From positions 248,001 through 312,000 of the forward strand of contig NZ_OXCQ01000001.1 in assembly GCF_900411395.1 (NCBI RefSeq): a stretch of DNA of 64,000 nt. Direction: 5' to 3'. The stretch is from Streptococcus sp. 596553. Its GTDB lineage: Bacteria > Bacillota > Bacilli > Lactobacillales > Streptococcaceae. Shown one piece after another: positions 26,809 to 37,029 of this stretch. Position 1 is the stretch's first letter. Each line of letters starts with the position of its first letter. The notes beneath the pieces were generated by a model. The model saw only the letters and a list, made by a program, of their open reading frames with translations, made no database searches and was not told where the DNA came from. The position numbers and the translations under genes were made by a program.

Positions 26809-29032
26809 GAAACTCCCTATTCCCCTAATTTACCTGAGTTTTCTATTGCTCTGGATTTACTACGCCATTTTCTCATCATCTTATCTCGCACTGCTGGGCT
26901 TTGTTTTTCTGCTAGTTTGTCTCTTTATTCAATTTCCTTGGAAATCTGCTAGCAAAGTTCTAGTGCTTTGCGGAATCTTTGCCTTCTGGTTTCTGTTTCA
27001 AACTTGGCAACAGAGTCAAGCTGGTCAAAACCTAGCGGATTCTGTTGAAAGAGTACGGATTTTGCCCGACACTATTAAGGTCAATGGTGCTAGTTTATCC
27101 TTTCGTGGCAAGTCTGATGGACGCATTTTTCAAGTCTATTATAAATTCCAGTCCGAGGAGGAGAAGGAATCCTTTCAAGCCTTAACAGACCTTCATGAGA
27201 TAGGACTAGAAGGGAAGCTTTCGGAGCCAGAAGGGCAGAGAAATTTTGGTGGCTTTGATTACCAAGCTTATCTGAAGACTCAGGGAGTTTACCAGATTAT
27301 CAATATCAAAAGAATACAGTCACTTAAACAAGTTCGCAGTTGGGATATAGGTGAAAACCTGTCCAGTTTACGCCGAAAGGCTGTGGTTTGGATTAAGACA
27401 CATTTTCCAGACCCTATGCGCAATTACATGACAGGTCTCTTGTTAGGGCATCTGGACACAGATTTTGAGGAGATGAATGAACTTTATTCCAGTCTAGGAA
27501 TTATCCATCTCTTTGCCTTATCGGGTATGCAGGTAGGCTTTTTCATGGATGGATTTAGGAAGCTACTTTTGCGATTAGGCTTGACCCAAGAAAAGTTGAA
27601 ATGGCTGACTTATCCCTTTTCCCTTCTCTATGCGGGCCTGACTGGATTTTCAGCCTCGGTCATTCGCAGTCTTTTGCAGAAGCTACTGGCTCAACATGGG
27701 GTTAAGGGCTTGGATAATTTTGCCTTGACGGTTCTTGTCCTCTTTATCATCATGCCTGACTTTTTCCTGACAGCAGGAGGAGTCTTGTCTTGTGCCTACG
27801 CTTTTATCTTGACCATGACCAGCAAAGAAGAGGAGGGGCTCAAGGCTGTTGCCAGAGAAAGTCTAGTCATCTTCTTGGGAATACTGCCCATTCTGTCCTT
27901 CTATTTTGCGGAATTTCAACCTTGGTCCATCCTCTTGACCTTTGTCTTTTCCTTTCTTTTTGACTTGGTCTTCTTACCGCTCTTGTCTATCTTATTTGCC
28001 CTTTCCTTTCTCTATCCAGTCATTCAGCTGAATTTTATTTTTGAATGGTTGGAGGGAATGATTCGCTTGGTATCACAGGTGGCAAGTAGACCTCTGGTCT
28101 TTGGACAACCGAATGCATGGCTGTTGATACTACTATTAATTTCTTTGGCTTTGGTCTATGATTTGAGGAAAAACATTAAAAGGTTAACGGTATTGAGCTT
28201 ATTGATTACCGGTCTCTTTTTCTTGACAAAGCATCCACTGGAAAATGAAATTACAATGCTGGATGTTGGGCAAGGTGAAAGTATTTTTCTAAGGGATCTA
28301 ACTGGGAAGAGCATTCTCATAGATGTAGGTGGTAAGGCAGAATCTGATAAGAAAATTGAAAAATGGCAAGAAAAGACGACGACCAGCAATGCCCAGCGAA
28401 CCTTGATACCCTATCTTAAAAGTCGTGGAGTGGCCAAGATTGACCAGCTAATTTTGACTAACACGGACAAGGAGCATATTGGAGATTTGTTGGAAGTGGC
28501 CAAGGCTTTCCATGTAGGCGAAATTTTAGTGTCAAAAGGCAGTCTAAAACAGAAGGAATTTGTGGCAGAACTACAGGCGACTCAAACTAACGTGCGTAGT
28601 GTGACAGTAGGGGAGAACTTATCCATTTTTGGAAGTCAGTTAGAAGTTCTATCTCCAAGGAAAATGGGAGATGGCGATCATGAAGATTCCCTGGTTTTGT
28701 ATGGAAAACTCTTGGATAAGCACTTTCTCTTCACGGGAAATTTGGAGGAGAAAGGAGAGAGGGACTTGCTGAAGCACTATCCTGACCTAGAGGTGGATGT
28801 TTTGAAAGCTAGCCAACATGGCTCTAAAAAATCATCAAGTTCAGTCTTTTTAGAACAGCTCAAACCAGAGATGACTCTCATCTCAGTTGGAAAGAGTAAT
28901 CGAACCAAACTCCCCCATCAGGAAACCTTGACCCGACTGGAGGGTATCAATAGCAAAGTTTATCGAACTGACCAGCAAGGAGCTATACGTTTTAAGGGGT
29001 TGGATAGTTGGAAAATCGAAAGTGTTCGATAG
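26792..29032 (+). CDS. comEC: Competence DNA uptake channel ComEC
   Basis: Membrane channel that carries single-stranded DNA across the membrane. 746 residues: N-terminal hydrophobic segments and an OB-like extracellular region (about 60-180), a central competence domain (LLLGHLDTDFEEMNELYSSLGIIHLFALSG) with many helices, and a C-terminal metallo-beta-lactamase-like domain (ITMLDVGQGESIF, LTNTDKEHIGDL, QHGSKKSSS). In the last domain the usual HxHxDH is altered to NTDKEH. Start overlaps comEA, so the two are coupled. Confidence 0.95.
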   Translation: MLQWIKKLPIPLIYLSFLLLWIYYAIFSSSYLALLGFVFLLVCLFIQFPWKSASKVLVLCGIFAFWFLFQTWQQSQAGQNLADSVERVRILPDTIKVNGASLSFRGKSDGRIFQVYYKFQSEEEKESFQALTDLHEIGLEGKLSEPEGQRNFGGFDYQAYLKTQGVYQIINIKRIQSLKQVRSWDIGENLSSLRRKAVVWIKTHFPDPMRNYMTGLLLGHLDTDFEEMNELYSSLGIIHLFALSGMQVGFFMDGFRKLLLRLGLTQEKLKWLTYPFSLLYAGLTGFSASVIRSLLQKLLAQHGVKGLDNFALTVLVLFIIMPDFFLTAGGVLSCAYAFILTMTSKEEEGLKAVARESLVIFLGILPILSFYFAEFQPWSILLTFVFSFLFDLVFLPLLSILFALSFLYPVIQLNFIFEWLEGMIRLVSQVASRPLVFGQPNAWLLILLLISLALVYDLRKNIKRLTVLSLLITGLFFLTKHPLENEITMLDVGQGESIFLRDLTGKSILIDVGGKAESDKKIEKWQEKTTTSNAQRTLIPYLKSRGVAKIDQLILTNTDKEHIGDLLEVAKAFHVGEILVSKGSLKQKEFVAELQATQTNVRSVTVGENLSIFGSQLEVLSPRKMGDGDHEDSLVLYGKLLDKHFLFTGNLEEKGERDLLKHYPDLEVDVLKASQHGSKKSSSSVFLEQLKPEMTLISVGKSNRTKLPHQETLTRLEGINSKVYRTDQQGAIRFKGLDSWKIESVR

Positions 29033-29087
29033 GAAGGACAAATATTATATATTAGTAAAATAAAATTAAAATAAATCAAAAAAACTA

Positions 29088-29116
29088 TTGCATAACAGAT
29101 AAAAAAATGATATAAT
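29088..29116 (+). promoter_or_regulatory. Promoter of the small secreted peptide operon
   Basis: TTGCAT (29088-29093) and TATAAT (29111-29116, preceded by TGA) with 17-base spacing: a near-consensus SigA promoter with an extended -10. Confidence 0.8.
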
Positions 29117-29129
29117 TAAAGCGCTTTCG
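29116..29129. promoter_or_regulatory. cre-like CcpA site overlapping the start of transcription
   Basis: TTAAAGCGCTTTCG matches 12 of 14 positions of the cre consensus TGAAARCGYTTWCA. It begins at the last base of the -10 box, a position where CcpA binding represses. Confidence 0.6.
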
Positions 29130-29158
29130 AAAGTAAATAAATTAGTGAGGTGAAAACC

Positions 29159-29422
29159 ATGAAAAAATCAGCAAAAGTTGTTTTATTAGCTAGTTTGTTA
29201 TCTATTGGTCTTTTTCAGTCTAGTGTATCTGCTGAGAGTGTTCTTAAAAGTTATCGGTATGATTGGAATCTCTTCTATAGGTATAGTATGAATTACCATG
29301 GACATAGATATAAGGTCATTCCGGAATGGTCTCATTATTATAGCTATGCTGAGTATAAAGTTGGTTATGGCTGGAATTTCGATCGTTATGAGGTCATAAA
29401 CAACTATACTGGAGGTTATTAA
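29159..29422 (+). CDS. Small secreted tyrosine-rich peptide, bacteriocin-like
   Basis: 87-residue preprotein: signal peptide (1-25, KKSAKVVLLASLLSIGLF, cleavage after SVSA) and a mature part of about 62 residues that is extremely rich in tyrosine, with Trp, His and Asn (SYRYDWNLFYRYSMNYHGH, WSHYYSYAEYKVGYGW). No cysteines. Size, secretion signal and a following ABC ATPase/permease pair recall lactococcin 972-type bacteriocin loci, but the match is loose, so the family call is tentative. I start at ATG 29159 (GAGGTG upstream) rather than the GTG at 29150 that overlaps that site. A cre-like site lies at its promoter. Confidence 0.7.
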   Translation: MKKSAKVVLLASLLSIGLFQSSVSAESVLKSYRYDWNLFYRYSMNYHGHRYKVIPEWSHYYSYAEYKVGYGWNFDRYEVINNYTGGY

Positions 29423-29454
29423 TCCTTAAAGAGTGAGAAAAAGGAGGGCTAGAT

Positions 29455-30042
29455 ATGTTGCAGCTTACTCATGTTACCCTAAAAACGAGACAAGTCATCT
29501 TACAAGATGTTGATTTTACATTTGAAAAGGGTAGGATTTATGGTATTCTTGCTATCAATGGTTCTGGAAAGACGACCCTGTTCCGCGCCATTAGCAATTT
29601 AATTCCTATAAGTAGTGGAAATATCGCAGTCCCTCCTTCTTTATTTTATTATGAGAGTATTGAATGGCTGGATGAAAACTTAAGTGGGATGGACTATCTT
29701 TGTCTCATAAAAAATATCTGGAAGTCAGACCTAAACTTGAGGGATGAAATCACCTACTGGGAAATGTCTGACTATATCAGCCTTCCCATCCGCAAGTGTT
29801 CCTTAGGCATGAAGCAACGCTTGGTGATTGCCATGTATTTCCTGAGTCAAGCGAAATGCTGGCTCATGGATGAGATTACCAATGGTTTAGACGAGTATTA
29901 TCGACAGAAGTTTTTTGATAGGTTAGCACAAATCAATAGGCAAGAACAGCTGGTTCTTTTGAGTTCCCACTACAAAGAGGAGTTAGTGGAGATTTGCGAT
30001 AGCATGGTAACCATTCATCAGGGGCAGATAGAAGAGGTTTAG
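29455..30042 (+). CDS. ABC transporter ATP-binding protein
   Basis: Short ATPase of 195 residues, essentially only the nucleotide-binding core. Walker A is INGSGKTT in an unusual ILAINGSGKTT context, the signature is SLGMKQR, Walker B CWLMDEITNGLD, and the switch His is in LLSSHYKEE. AAGGAGG precedes the ATG. It works with the permease 3 bases downstream; the upstream secreted peptide suggests export of, or immunity to, that peptide (inference). Confidence 0.88.
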   Translation: MLQLTHVTLKTRQVILQDVDFTFEKGRIYGILAINGSGKTTLFRAISNLIPISSGNIAVPPSLFYYESIEWLDENLSGMDYLCLIKNIWKSDLNLRDEITYWEMSDYISLPIRKCSLGMKQRLVIAMYFLSQAKCWLMDEITNGLDEYYRQKFFDRLAQINRQEQLVLLSSHYKEELVEICDSMVTIHQGQIEEV

Positions 30043-30045
30043 TTT

Positions 30046-31227
30046 ATGAAAGATGTTAGCCTATTTTTGTTAAAGAAAGTTTTCAAAAGTCGTTTAAACT
30101 GGATTATCTTACTTTTATTTGCATCTGTACTCGGTGTTACCTTTTATTTCAATAGTCGGACTGCAAACTCATTCAGCTTGGAGAGCAGGTTGGAAACTCG
30201 TATTGCAGCCAACGAGAGAGCTATCAATGAAAATGAAGAGAAGCTCTCCCAAATGTCTGACACCAGCTCGGAGGAATACCAGATTGCTAAAAGTGATTTA
30301 GACTTGCAAAAAAATCTTTTGACGCGAAAGACAGAAATTCTGACTTTATTAAAAGAAGGGCGCTGGAAAGAAGCCTACTATTTGCAGTGGCAAGATGAAG
30401 AGAAGAATTATGAATTTGTATCAAATGACCCGACTTCTAGCTCTGAATTAAAAATGGGGGTTGACCGTGAACGGAAGATTTACCAAGCCCTGTATCCTTT
30501 GAACATAAAAGCACATACTTTGGAGTTTCCTACCCACGGGATTGATCAGATTGTCTGGATTTTAGAGGTAATCATCCCAACCTTGTTTGTGGTTGCTATT
30601 ATTTTTATGCTAACACAACTGTTCGCAGAAAGATATCAAAATCATCTCGATACAGCTCAGTTATATCCTTTTTCAAAAGTGACATTTGCCATGTCCTCTC
30701 TTGGAGTTGGAGTGGGCTATGTAACTGTGCTGTTTATCGGAATCTGTGGATTTTCTTTTCTAGCGGGAAGTCTGATAAGTGGTTTTGGACAGTTAGATTA
30801 TCCCTATCCAATCTATAGCTTAACGAATCAAGAGGTGACTATTGGAAAAATACAAGATGTGTTATTTCCTAGCTTGCTCTTAGCTTTCTTAGCTTTTATC
30901 GTCATTGTGGAAGTCGTCTACTTGATTGCTTACTTTTTCAAGCAAAAAATGCCTGTCCTCTTTCTTTCCCTCATTGGGATTGTTGGCTTGTTGTTTGGTA
31001 TCCAAACCATTCAGCCTCTCCAAGAGATTGCACATCTGATTCCCTTTACTTACTTGCGTTCAGTGGATATTTTGTCTGGAAGATTACCTAAGCTGATTGA
31101 TAATGTCAATCTGAATTGGAGCATGGGGATGGTCTTACTTCCTTGCCTGATTATCCTTTTGTTAGTGGGGATTCTATTTATCGAAAGATGGGGAAGTTCA
31201 TGTAAAAAAGAAGTTTTTAAGGCTTAG
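30046..31227 (+). CDS. ABC transporter membrane subunit
   Basis: 393-residue membrane protein. An N-terminal helix (about 15-30) is followed by a roughly 130-residue extracellular region with a helical, charged stretch (ANERAINENEEKLSQMSDTSSEEYQ), and then about six C-terminal helices, as in ABC-2 permeases. It starts 3 bases after the ATPase gene, so the two form one transporter. I do not recognise a named family; in this position pneumococci also carry an uncharacterised gene. Confidence 0.82.
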   Translation: MKDVSLFLLKKVFKSRLNWIILLLFASVLGVTFYFNSRTANSFSLESRLETRIAANERAINENEEKLSQMSDTSSEEYQIAKSDLDLQKNLLTRKTEILTLLKEGRWKEAYYLQWQDEEKNYEFVSNDPTSSSELKMGVDRERKIYQALYPLNIKAHTLEFPTHGIDQIVWILEVIIPTLFVVAIIFMLTQLFAERYQNHLDTAQLYPFSKVTFAMSSLGVGVGYVTVLFIGICGFSFLAGSLISGFGQLDYPYPIYSLTNQEVTIGKIQDVLFPSLLLAFLAFIVIVEVVYLIAYFFKQKMPVLFLSLIGIVGLLFGIQTIQPLQEIAHLIPFTYLRSVDILSGRLPKLIDNVNLNWSMGMVLLPCLIILLLVGILFIERWGSSCKKEVFKA

Positions 31228-31263
31228 TTTTCCTATGGGGAAGCTAAAGAAAAACTAATATAG

Positions 31264-31293
31264 GGAGGGAATCAACTTGATTCTCTCTTTTTG
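31264..31293 (+). terminator. Terminator after the ABC genes
   Basis: GGGAATCAA...TTGATTCTC stem (31267-31285) followed by TCTTTTT. Closes the peptide-ABC operon ahead of the infC promoter. Confidence 0.7.
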
Positions 31294-31350
31294 AATCGAA
31301 AACCAAGGCAAAATACAAACAGAAACGTTTCAAAAAAATAACTTTTTATC

Positions 31351-31379
31351 TTGACAAGAACTAGAAAACTTGGTATCAT
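31351..31379 (+). promoter_or_regulatory. Promoter of the infC-rpmI-rplT operon
   Basis: TTGACA (31351-31356) and TATCAT (31374-31379) are 17 bases apart. Confidence 0.75.
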
Positions 31380-31385
31380 ATAAAA

Positions 31386-31515
31386 GTTGAGAAAAGCAGA
31401 AGTGAGAGCTTCTCGCCTTGTGACATTAAGTTGCCTGGCCCTACGGATGAAAAGTTTCTAAGAAACGCTATCATAACGTGCGGGCTTGTATATTTACGAG
31501 TCCGCTATTGTTTTT
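31386..31515 (+). ncRNA. L20-type ribosomal protein leader with terminator
   Basis: About 150 transcribed bases precede infC. They contain several hairpins (AGAAGtgagaGCTTCT near 31400) and end in a terminator-like stem GCGGGCTTGT (31480-31489) / ACGAGTCCGC (31496-31505) followed by TATTGTTTTT. In Firmicutes the infC-rpmI-rplT operon is autoregulated by ribosomal protein L20 binding such a leader; position and architecture fit. Confidence 0.75.
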
Positions 31516-31543
31516 CTCTAATAAAACAAAAGAGGTGAAAACC

Positions 31544-32065
31544 ATAGCAAAGCAAGACTTATTCATCAATGATGAGATTCGTGTACGTGAAGTTCGCTTG
31601 ATTGGTCTTGAAGGAGAACAGCTAGGCATCAAGCCACTCAGTGAAGCGCAAGCTTTGGCTGATAACGCTAATGTTGACCTAGTATTGATTCAACCCCAAG
31701 CCAAACCGCCTGTTGCAAAAATTATGGACTACGGTAAGTTCAAATTTGAGTACCAGAAGAAGCAAAAAGAACAACGTAAAAAACAAAGTGTTGTTACTGT
31801 GAAAGAAGTTCGTCTAAGTCCAACGATTGACAAGGGTGACTTTGATACAAAACTTCGCAATGCACGCAAATTCCTTGAAAAAGGAAATAAAGTTAAGGTA
31901 TCTATTCGCTTTAAGGGTCGTATGATTACCCATAAAGAGATTGGTGCAAAAGTTTTAGCCGAGTTTGCTGAAGCAACTCAAGATATTGCCATCATCGAAC
32001 AACGTGCTAAAATGGATGGACGTCAAATGTTCATGCAATTGGCGCCAGCGACTGACAAAAAATAA
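31544..32065 (+). CDS. infC: Translation initiation factor IF-3
   Basis: Binds the 30S subunit and checks initiator codon pairing. About 173 residues, beginning [19 protein letters not shown] after the initiator. The best start is the non-standard ATA at 31544, placed 7 bases after AGAGGTG; infC characteristically uses rare start codons because IF-3 represses its own translation. The in-frame GTG at 31535 is part of the ribosome site, and more upstream starts lie in the leader terminator. First gene of infC-rpmI-rplT. Confidence 0.95.
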
Positions 32066-32097
32066 TTGTCAGAAAGTTAAATAAAGGAGAAAAAATC

Positions 32098-32298
32098 ATG
32101 CCAAAACAAAAAACACACCGCGCATCAGCTAAACGTTTCAAACGTACAGGTTCTGGTGGACTTAAACGTTTCCGTGCTTACACTTCTCACCGTTTCCACG
32201 GAAAAACTAAGAAACAACGTCGTCATCTTCGTAAAGCATCTATGGTGCATTCAGGAGATTACAAACGTATCAAAGCAATGCTTACTCGCTTGAAATAA
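32098..32298 (+). CDS. rpmI: 50S ribosomal protein L35
   Basis: 66-residue basic ribosomal protein with the family N terminus [14 protein letters not shown] and HKSM-like central residues ([10 protein letters not shown]). AAAGGAG lies before the ATG. It sits 32 bases after infC and 51 before rplT in the standard operon order. Confidence 0.98.
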   Translation: MPKQKTHRASAKRFKRTGSGGLKRFRAYTSHRFHGKTKKQRRHLRKASMVHSGDYKRIKAMLTRLK

Positions 32299-32349
32299 TA
32301 GCTTGACTGTAAGTAAACAATTCTAGGAAATATTTGGAGGAAATAAAAC

Positions 32350-32709
32350 ATGGCACGTGTTAAAGGTGGCGTTGTATCACGCAAACGTCGTAAACGTATT
32401 CTTAAATTAGCAAAAGGTTACTATGGAGCTAAACACATCTTGTTCCGTACTGCAAAAGAACAAGTAATGAACTCTTACTACTATGCATACCGTGACCGTC
32501 GTCAGAAAAAACGTGACTTCCGCAAATTGTGGATCACTCGTATCAACGCGGCAGCTCGTATGAACGGACTTTCATACTCACAATTGATGCATGGTTTGAA
32601 ATTGGCTGAGATTGAAGTTAACCGTAAAATGCTTGCTGACTTGGCTGTTAACGATGCAGCAGCTTTCACAGCTCTTGCAGATGCGGCTAAAGCAAAACTT
32701 GGTAAATAA
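32350..32709 (+). CDS. rplT: 50S ribosomal protein L20
   Basis: 119-residue primary rRNA-binding protein ([28 protein letters not shown]) and the autogenous regulator of this operon in Firmicutes. TTGGAGG precedes the ATG. A terminator follows directly. Confidence 0.98.
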   Translation: MARVKGGVVSRKRRKRILKLAKGYYGAKHILFRTAKEQVMNSYYYAYRDRRQKKRDFRKLWITRINAAARMNGLSYSQLMHGLKLAEIEVNRKMLADLAVNDAAAFTALADAAKAKLGK

Positions 32710-32718
32710 CAACTGATG

Positions 32719-32748
32719 AGACTGGAACAGGATTGTCCAGTCTTTTTA
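32719..32748 (+). terminator. Terminator after rplT
   Basis: AGACTGGA (32719-32726) pairs with TCCAGTCT (32736-32743), then TTTTT. Confidence 0.85.
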
Positions 32749-32766
32749 AAAATAAAGGAGAAAAAT

Positions 32767-33147
32767 ATGGCTTCAAAAATGCTACATACTTGCTTGCGAG
32801 TAGAAAATCTTGAAAAATCAATTGCATTCTATCAAGATGCTTTTGGATTTAAAGAATTGCGTCGCAGAGATTTTCCAGACCATGCCTTCACGATTGTCTA
32901 TCTAGGTCTTGAGGGTGACGACTATGAGTTGGAGTTGACTTATAACTACGATCACGGTCCTTATGTGGTTGGAGATGGGTTTGCCCATATCGCCCTCAGT
33001 ACACCTGATCTTGAGGCGCTTCATCAAGAGCACAGTGCCAAAGGATATGAAGTGACTGAGCCAAATGGTCTACCAGGAACTGCACCTAACTATTACTTTG
33101 TCAAAGACCCTGATGGCTACAAGGTCGAAGTCATTCGTGAAAAATAA
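32767..33147 (+). CDS. gloA: VOC-family glyoxalase I-like enzyme
   Basis: 126-residue vicinal-oxygen-chelate protein resembling lactoylglutathione lyase, which detoxifies methylglyoxal. HTCLRVENLEKSIAFYQDAFGF at the N terminus, YELELTYN and HIAL (metal-ligand regions), and KDPDGYKVEVIRE at the C terminus. I start at ATG 32767 with AAAGGAG 7 bases upstream; the in-frame ATG at 32716 lies in the rplT terminator. Mitis-group streptococci rely on other thiols than E. coli, so the co-substrate is uncertain. Confidence 0.88.
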   Translation: MASKMLHTCLRVENLEKSIAFYQDAFGFKELRRRDFPDHAFTIVYLGLEGDDYELELTYNYDHGPYVVGDGFAHIALSTPDLEALHQEHSAKGYEVTEPNGLPGTAPNYYFVKDPDGYKVEVIREK

Positions 33148-33154
33148 TCTCGTG

Positions 33155-33193
33155 AAGTCAAGTAGAATATTCGTTTTCTACTTGACTTTTTTT
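33155..33193 (+). terminator. Terminator after the glyoxalase gene
   Basis: AAGTCAAGTAGAA pairs with TTCTACTTGACTT, a 13-bp stem, followed by TTTTTT. Confidence 0.9.
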
Positions 33194-33204
33194 AGCTGAA
33201 AGAG

Positions 33205-33210
33205 TATACT
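33205..33210 (+). promoter_or_regulatory. -10 box of pyrK-pyrD
   Basis: TATACT just after the preceding terminator, placing the leader start near 33217. Confidence 0.55.
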
Positions 33211-33216
33211 AGTAAA

Positions 33217-33362
33217 AATTTAACCTTTAAGGGGAGTCCAGAGAGACTCACAAGGTGTCGGATAAAAGAATAGTACAATTTTCTAGAGGAGACTTTTTGG
33301 GTGTGCTCTCTTCTGTTGTACGATTTTAACTGAGGCCTTGCACTAGCAAGGTCTTTTCTTTG
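33217..33362 (+). promoter_or_regulatory. PyrR attenuator of pyrK-pyrD
   Basis: The leader contains the PyrR-binding loop AGTCCAGAGAGACT at 33235-33248 (family pattern ARUCCNGNGAGGYU, with A for G at one position) and ends in a terminator hairpin CCTTGC (33336-33341) / GCAAGG (33346-33351) followed by TCTTTTCTTT. PyrR bound to UMP is known to favour such terminators, shutting off pyrimidine synthesis. An antiterminator can form from the intervening sequence. Confidence 0.85.
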
Positions 33363-33395
33363 TCTGGTCCCCTTAAAATTTAAGGAGGAAAAGTC

Positions 33396-35145
<1,750 letters not shown>

Positions 35146-35146
35146 A

Positions 35147-35176
35147 TTGCAATCAATCTGTTCTTGATTTTTTATT
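35147..35176 (+). terminator. Terminator after pyrD
   Basis: AATCAA (35151-35156) pairs with TTGATT (35164-35169), then TTTTATT. A short stem. Confidence 0.5.
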
Positions 35177-35204
35177 AGTTTGTAATATGAATTTAGGAGA
35201 ATTT

Positions 35205-35213
35205 TGGTACAAT
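35205..35213 (+). promoter_or_regulatory. Extended -10 of lytB
   Basis: TGGTACAAT (TACAAT at 35208-35213 preceded by TGG), 31 bases before the lytB ATG. Confidence 0.55.
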
Positions 35214-35243
35214 AAAATAAATAAGAACAGAGGAAGAAGGTTA

Positions 35244-36956
35244 ATGAAGAAAGTAAGATTTATTTTTTTAGCTCTGCTATTTTTCTTAGCTAGTCCAGAG
35301 GGTGTAATGGCCAGTGATGGTACTTGGCAAGGAAAACAATACCTGAAAGCAGACGGCAGTCAAGCAGCCAATGAGTGGGTTTTTGATGCTCATTATCAAT
35401 CTTGGTTTTATATAAAAGCAGATGCTAACTATGCTGAAAATGAATGGCTGAAGCAAGGTGATGATTATTTTTACCTAAAATCTGGTGGCTATATGGCCAA
35501 GTCAGAATGGGTAGAAGACAAGGGAGTCCTCTATTATCTTGACCAAGATGGAAAGATGAAAAGAAATGCTTGGCTAGGAACTTCCTATGTTGGTGCAACA
35601 GGTGCCAAAATAATAGAAGACTGGGTCTATGATTCTCAATACGACGCTTGGTTTTATATAAAAGCAGATGGGCAACACGCAGAGAAAGAATGGCTCCAAA
35701 TCAAGGGTAAGGACTATTATTTCAAATCTGGTGGTTATCTACTGACAAGTCAGTGGATTGAGCAGGCTTATGTGAATGCCAGTGGTGCCAAAGTACAGCA
35801 AGGTTGGCTTTTTGACAAACAATACCAATCTTGGTTTTATATCAAAGAAAATGGAAATCATGCTGATAAAGAATGGATTTTCGAGCATGGTCACTATTAT
35901 TATCTAAAATCAGGTGGCTATATGGCAGCCAATGAATGGATTTGGGATAAGGAATCTTGGTTTTATCTCAAATCTGATGGTAAAATGGCTGAGAAAGAAT
36001 GGCTATACGATTCTAAAAGTCAAGCCTGGTACTACTTCAAATCTGGTGGCTATATGGCGAAAAATGAGACAGTAGATGGTTATCAGCTTGGAAGCGACGG
36101 TAAATGGCTTGGAGAAAAAGCTACAAATGAAAATGCTGCTTATTATCAAGTAGTACCTGTCACAGCAAATGTTTATGATGCAGATGGTGAAAAGCTCTCC
36201 TATATATCGCAAGGTAGTGTTGTTTGGCTGGATAAGGATAGAAAAAGTGATGACAAGCGCCTGGCTATTACTATTTCTGGTTTGTCAGGCTATATGAAAA
36301 CAGAAGATTTACAAGCACTAGATGCCAGCAAGGATTTTATCCCTTATTATGAGAGTGATGGACACCGTTTTTATCACTATGTGGCTCAGAATGCTAGTAT
36401 CCCAGTAGCTGCTCATCTTTCTGATATGGAAGTAGGCAAGAAATATTATTCGGCAGATGGCCTGCATTTTGATGGTTTTAAGCTTGAAAATCCCTTCCTT
36501 TTTAAAGAATTGACAGAGGTTACAAACTATAGTGCTGAAGACTTGGATAAGGTATTTAGTCTGCTAAATATTAATAATAGCCTCTTAGAAAATAAGGGAG
36601 CTACCTTTAAGGAAGCCGAAGAACATTATCGTATCAATGCCCTCTATCTCCTTGCCCATAGTGCCTTAGAAAGCGACTGGGGACGTAGCAAGATTGCCAA
36701 AGATAAGAATAATTTCTTTGGAATTACAGCCTATGATACGACACCTTACCTTTCTGCCAAGACATTTGATGATGTGGATAAGGGAATTTTAGGTGCAAGC
36801 AAGTGGATTAAGGAAAATTATATCGATAGGGGCAGAACTTTCCTTGGAAATAAGGCGTCTGGTATGAATGTTGAATATGCCTCAGACCCTTATTGGGGCG
36901 AAAAAATTGCTAGTGTGATGATGAAAATCAATGAGAAACTAGGTGGTAAAGATTAG
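35244..36956 (+). CDS. lytB: Choline-binding endo-beta-N-acetylglucosaminidase LytB
   Basis: Secreted cell-separation hydrolase that cleaves peptidoglycan at the poles of daughter cells. 570 residues: signal peptide (1-23, cleaved after VMA), about 13 choline-binding repeats (W.YDSQ..AWFYIKADG pattern, about 26-300), SH3-like and WW-like segments, and a C-terminal GH73 catalytic domain (about 410-570) with the Glu in AHSALESDWG. I start at ATG 35244 (GGAAGAAGG upstream). In pneumococci it sits between pyrD and pavA, as here. The number of repeats varies between strains; this protein is somewhat shorter than the best-known pneumococcal forms. Confidence 0.94.
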   Translation: MKKVRFIFLALLFFLASPEGVMASDGTWQGKQYLKADGSQAANEWVFDAHYQSWFYIKADANYAENEWLKQGDDYFYLKSGGYMAKSEWVEDKGVLYYLDQDGKMKRNAWLGTSYVGATGAKIIEDWVYDSQYDAWFYIKADGQHAEKEWLQIKGKDYYFKSGGYLLTSQWIEQAYVNASGAKVQQGWLFDKQYQSWFYIKENGNHADKEWIFEHGHYYYLKSGGYMAANEWIWDKESWFYLKSDGKMAEKEWLYDSKSQAWYYFKSGGYMAKNETVDGYQLGSDGKWLGEKATNENAAYYQVVPVTANVYDADGEKLSYISQGSVVWLDKDRKSDDKRLAITISGLSGYMKTEDLQALDASKDFIPYYESDGHRFYHYVAQNASIPVAAHLSDMEVGKKYYSADGLHFDGFKLENPFLFKELTEVTNYSAEDLDKVFSLLNINNSLLENKGATFKEAEEHYRINALYLLAHSALESDWGRSKIAKDKNNFFGITAYDTTPYLSAKTFDDVDKGILGASKWIKENYIDRGRTFLGNKASGMNVEYASDPYWGEKIASVMMKINEKLGGKD

Positions 36957-36992
36957 TCTTATTATTGGATATGATTTGAGTGAATAGTATGT

Positions 36993-37029
36993 TAAAAATC
37001 CTGATTTCAAGTAAAATCAGGATTTTTTC
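36993..37029. terminator. Bidirectional terminator between lytB and pavA
   Basis: ATCCTGATTT (36998-37007) pairs with AAATCAGGAT (37014-37023), flanked by AAAAA and TTTTTT, so it can stop both convergent transcripts. Its right arm overlaps the last codons of pavA. Confidence 0.9.

Noticed and set aside
31478-31543. Longer IF-3 N terminus starting at 31478
   Set aside because: It would start inside the leader terminator hairpin and adds residues absent from IF-3.
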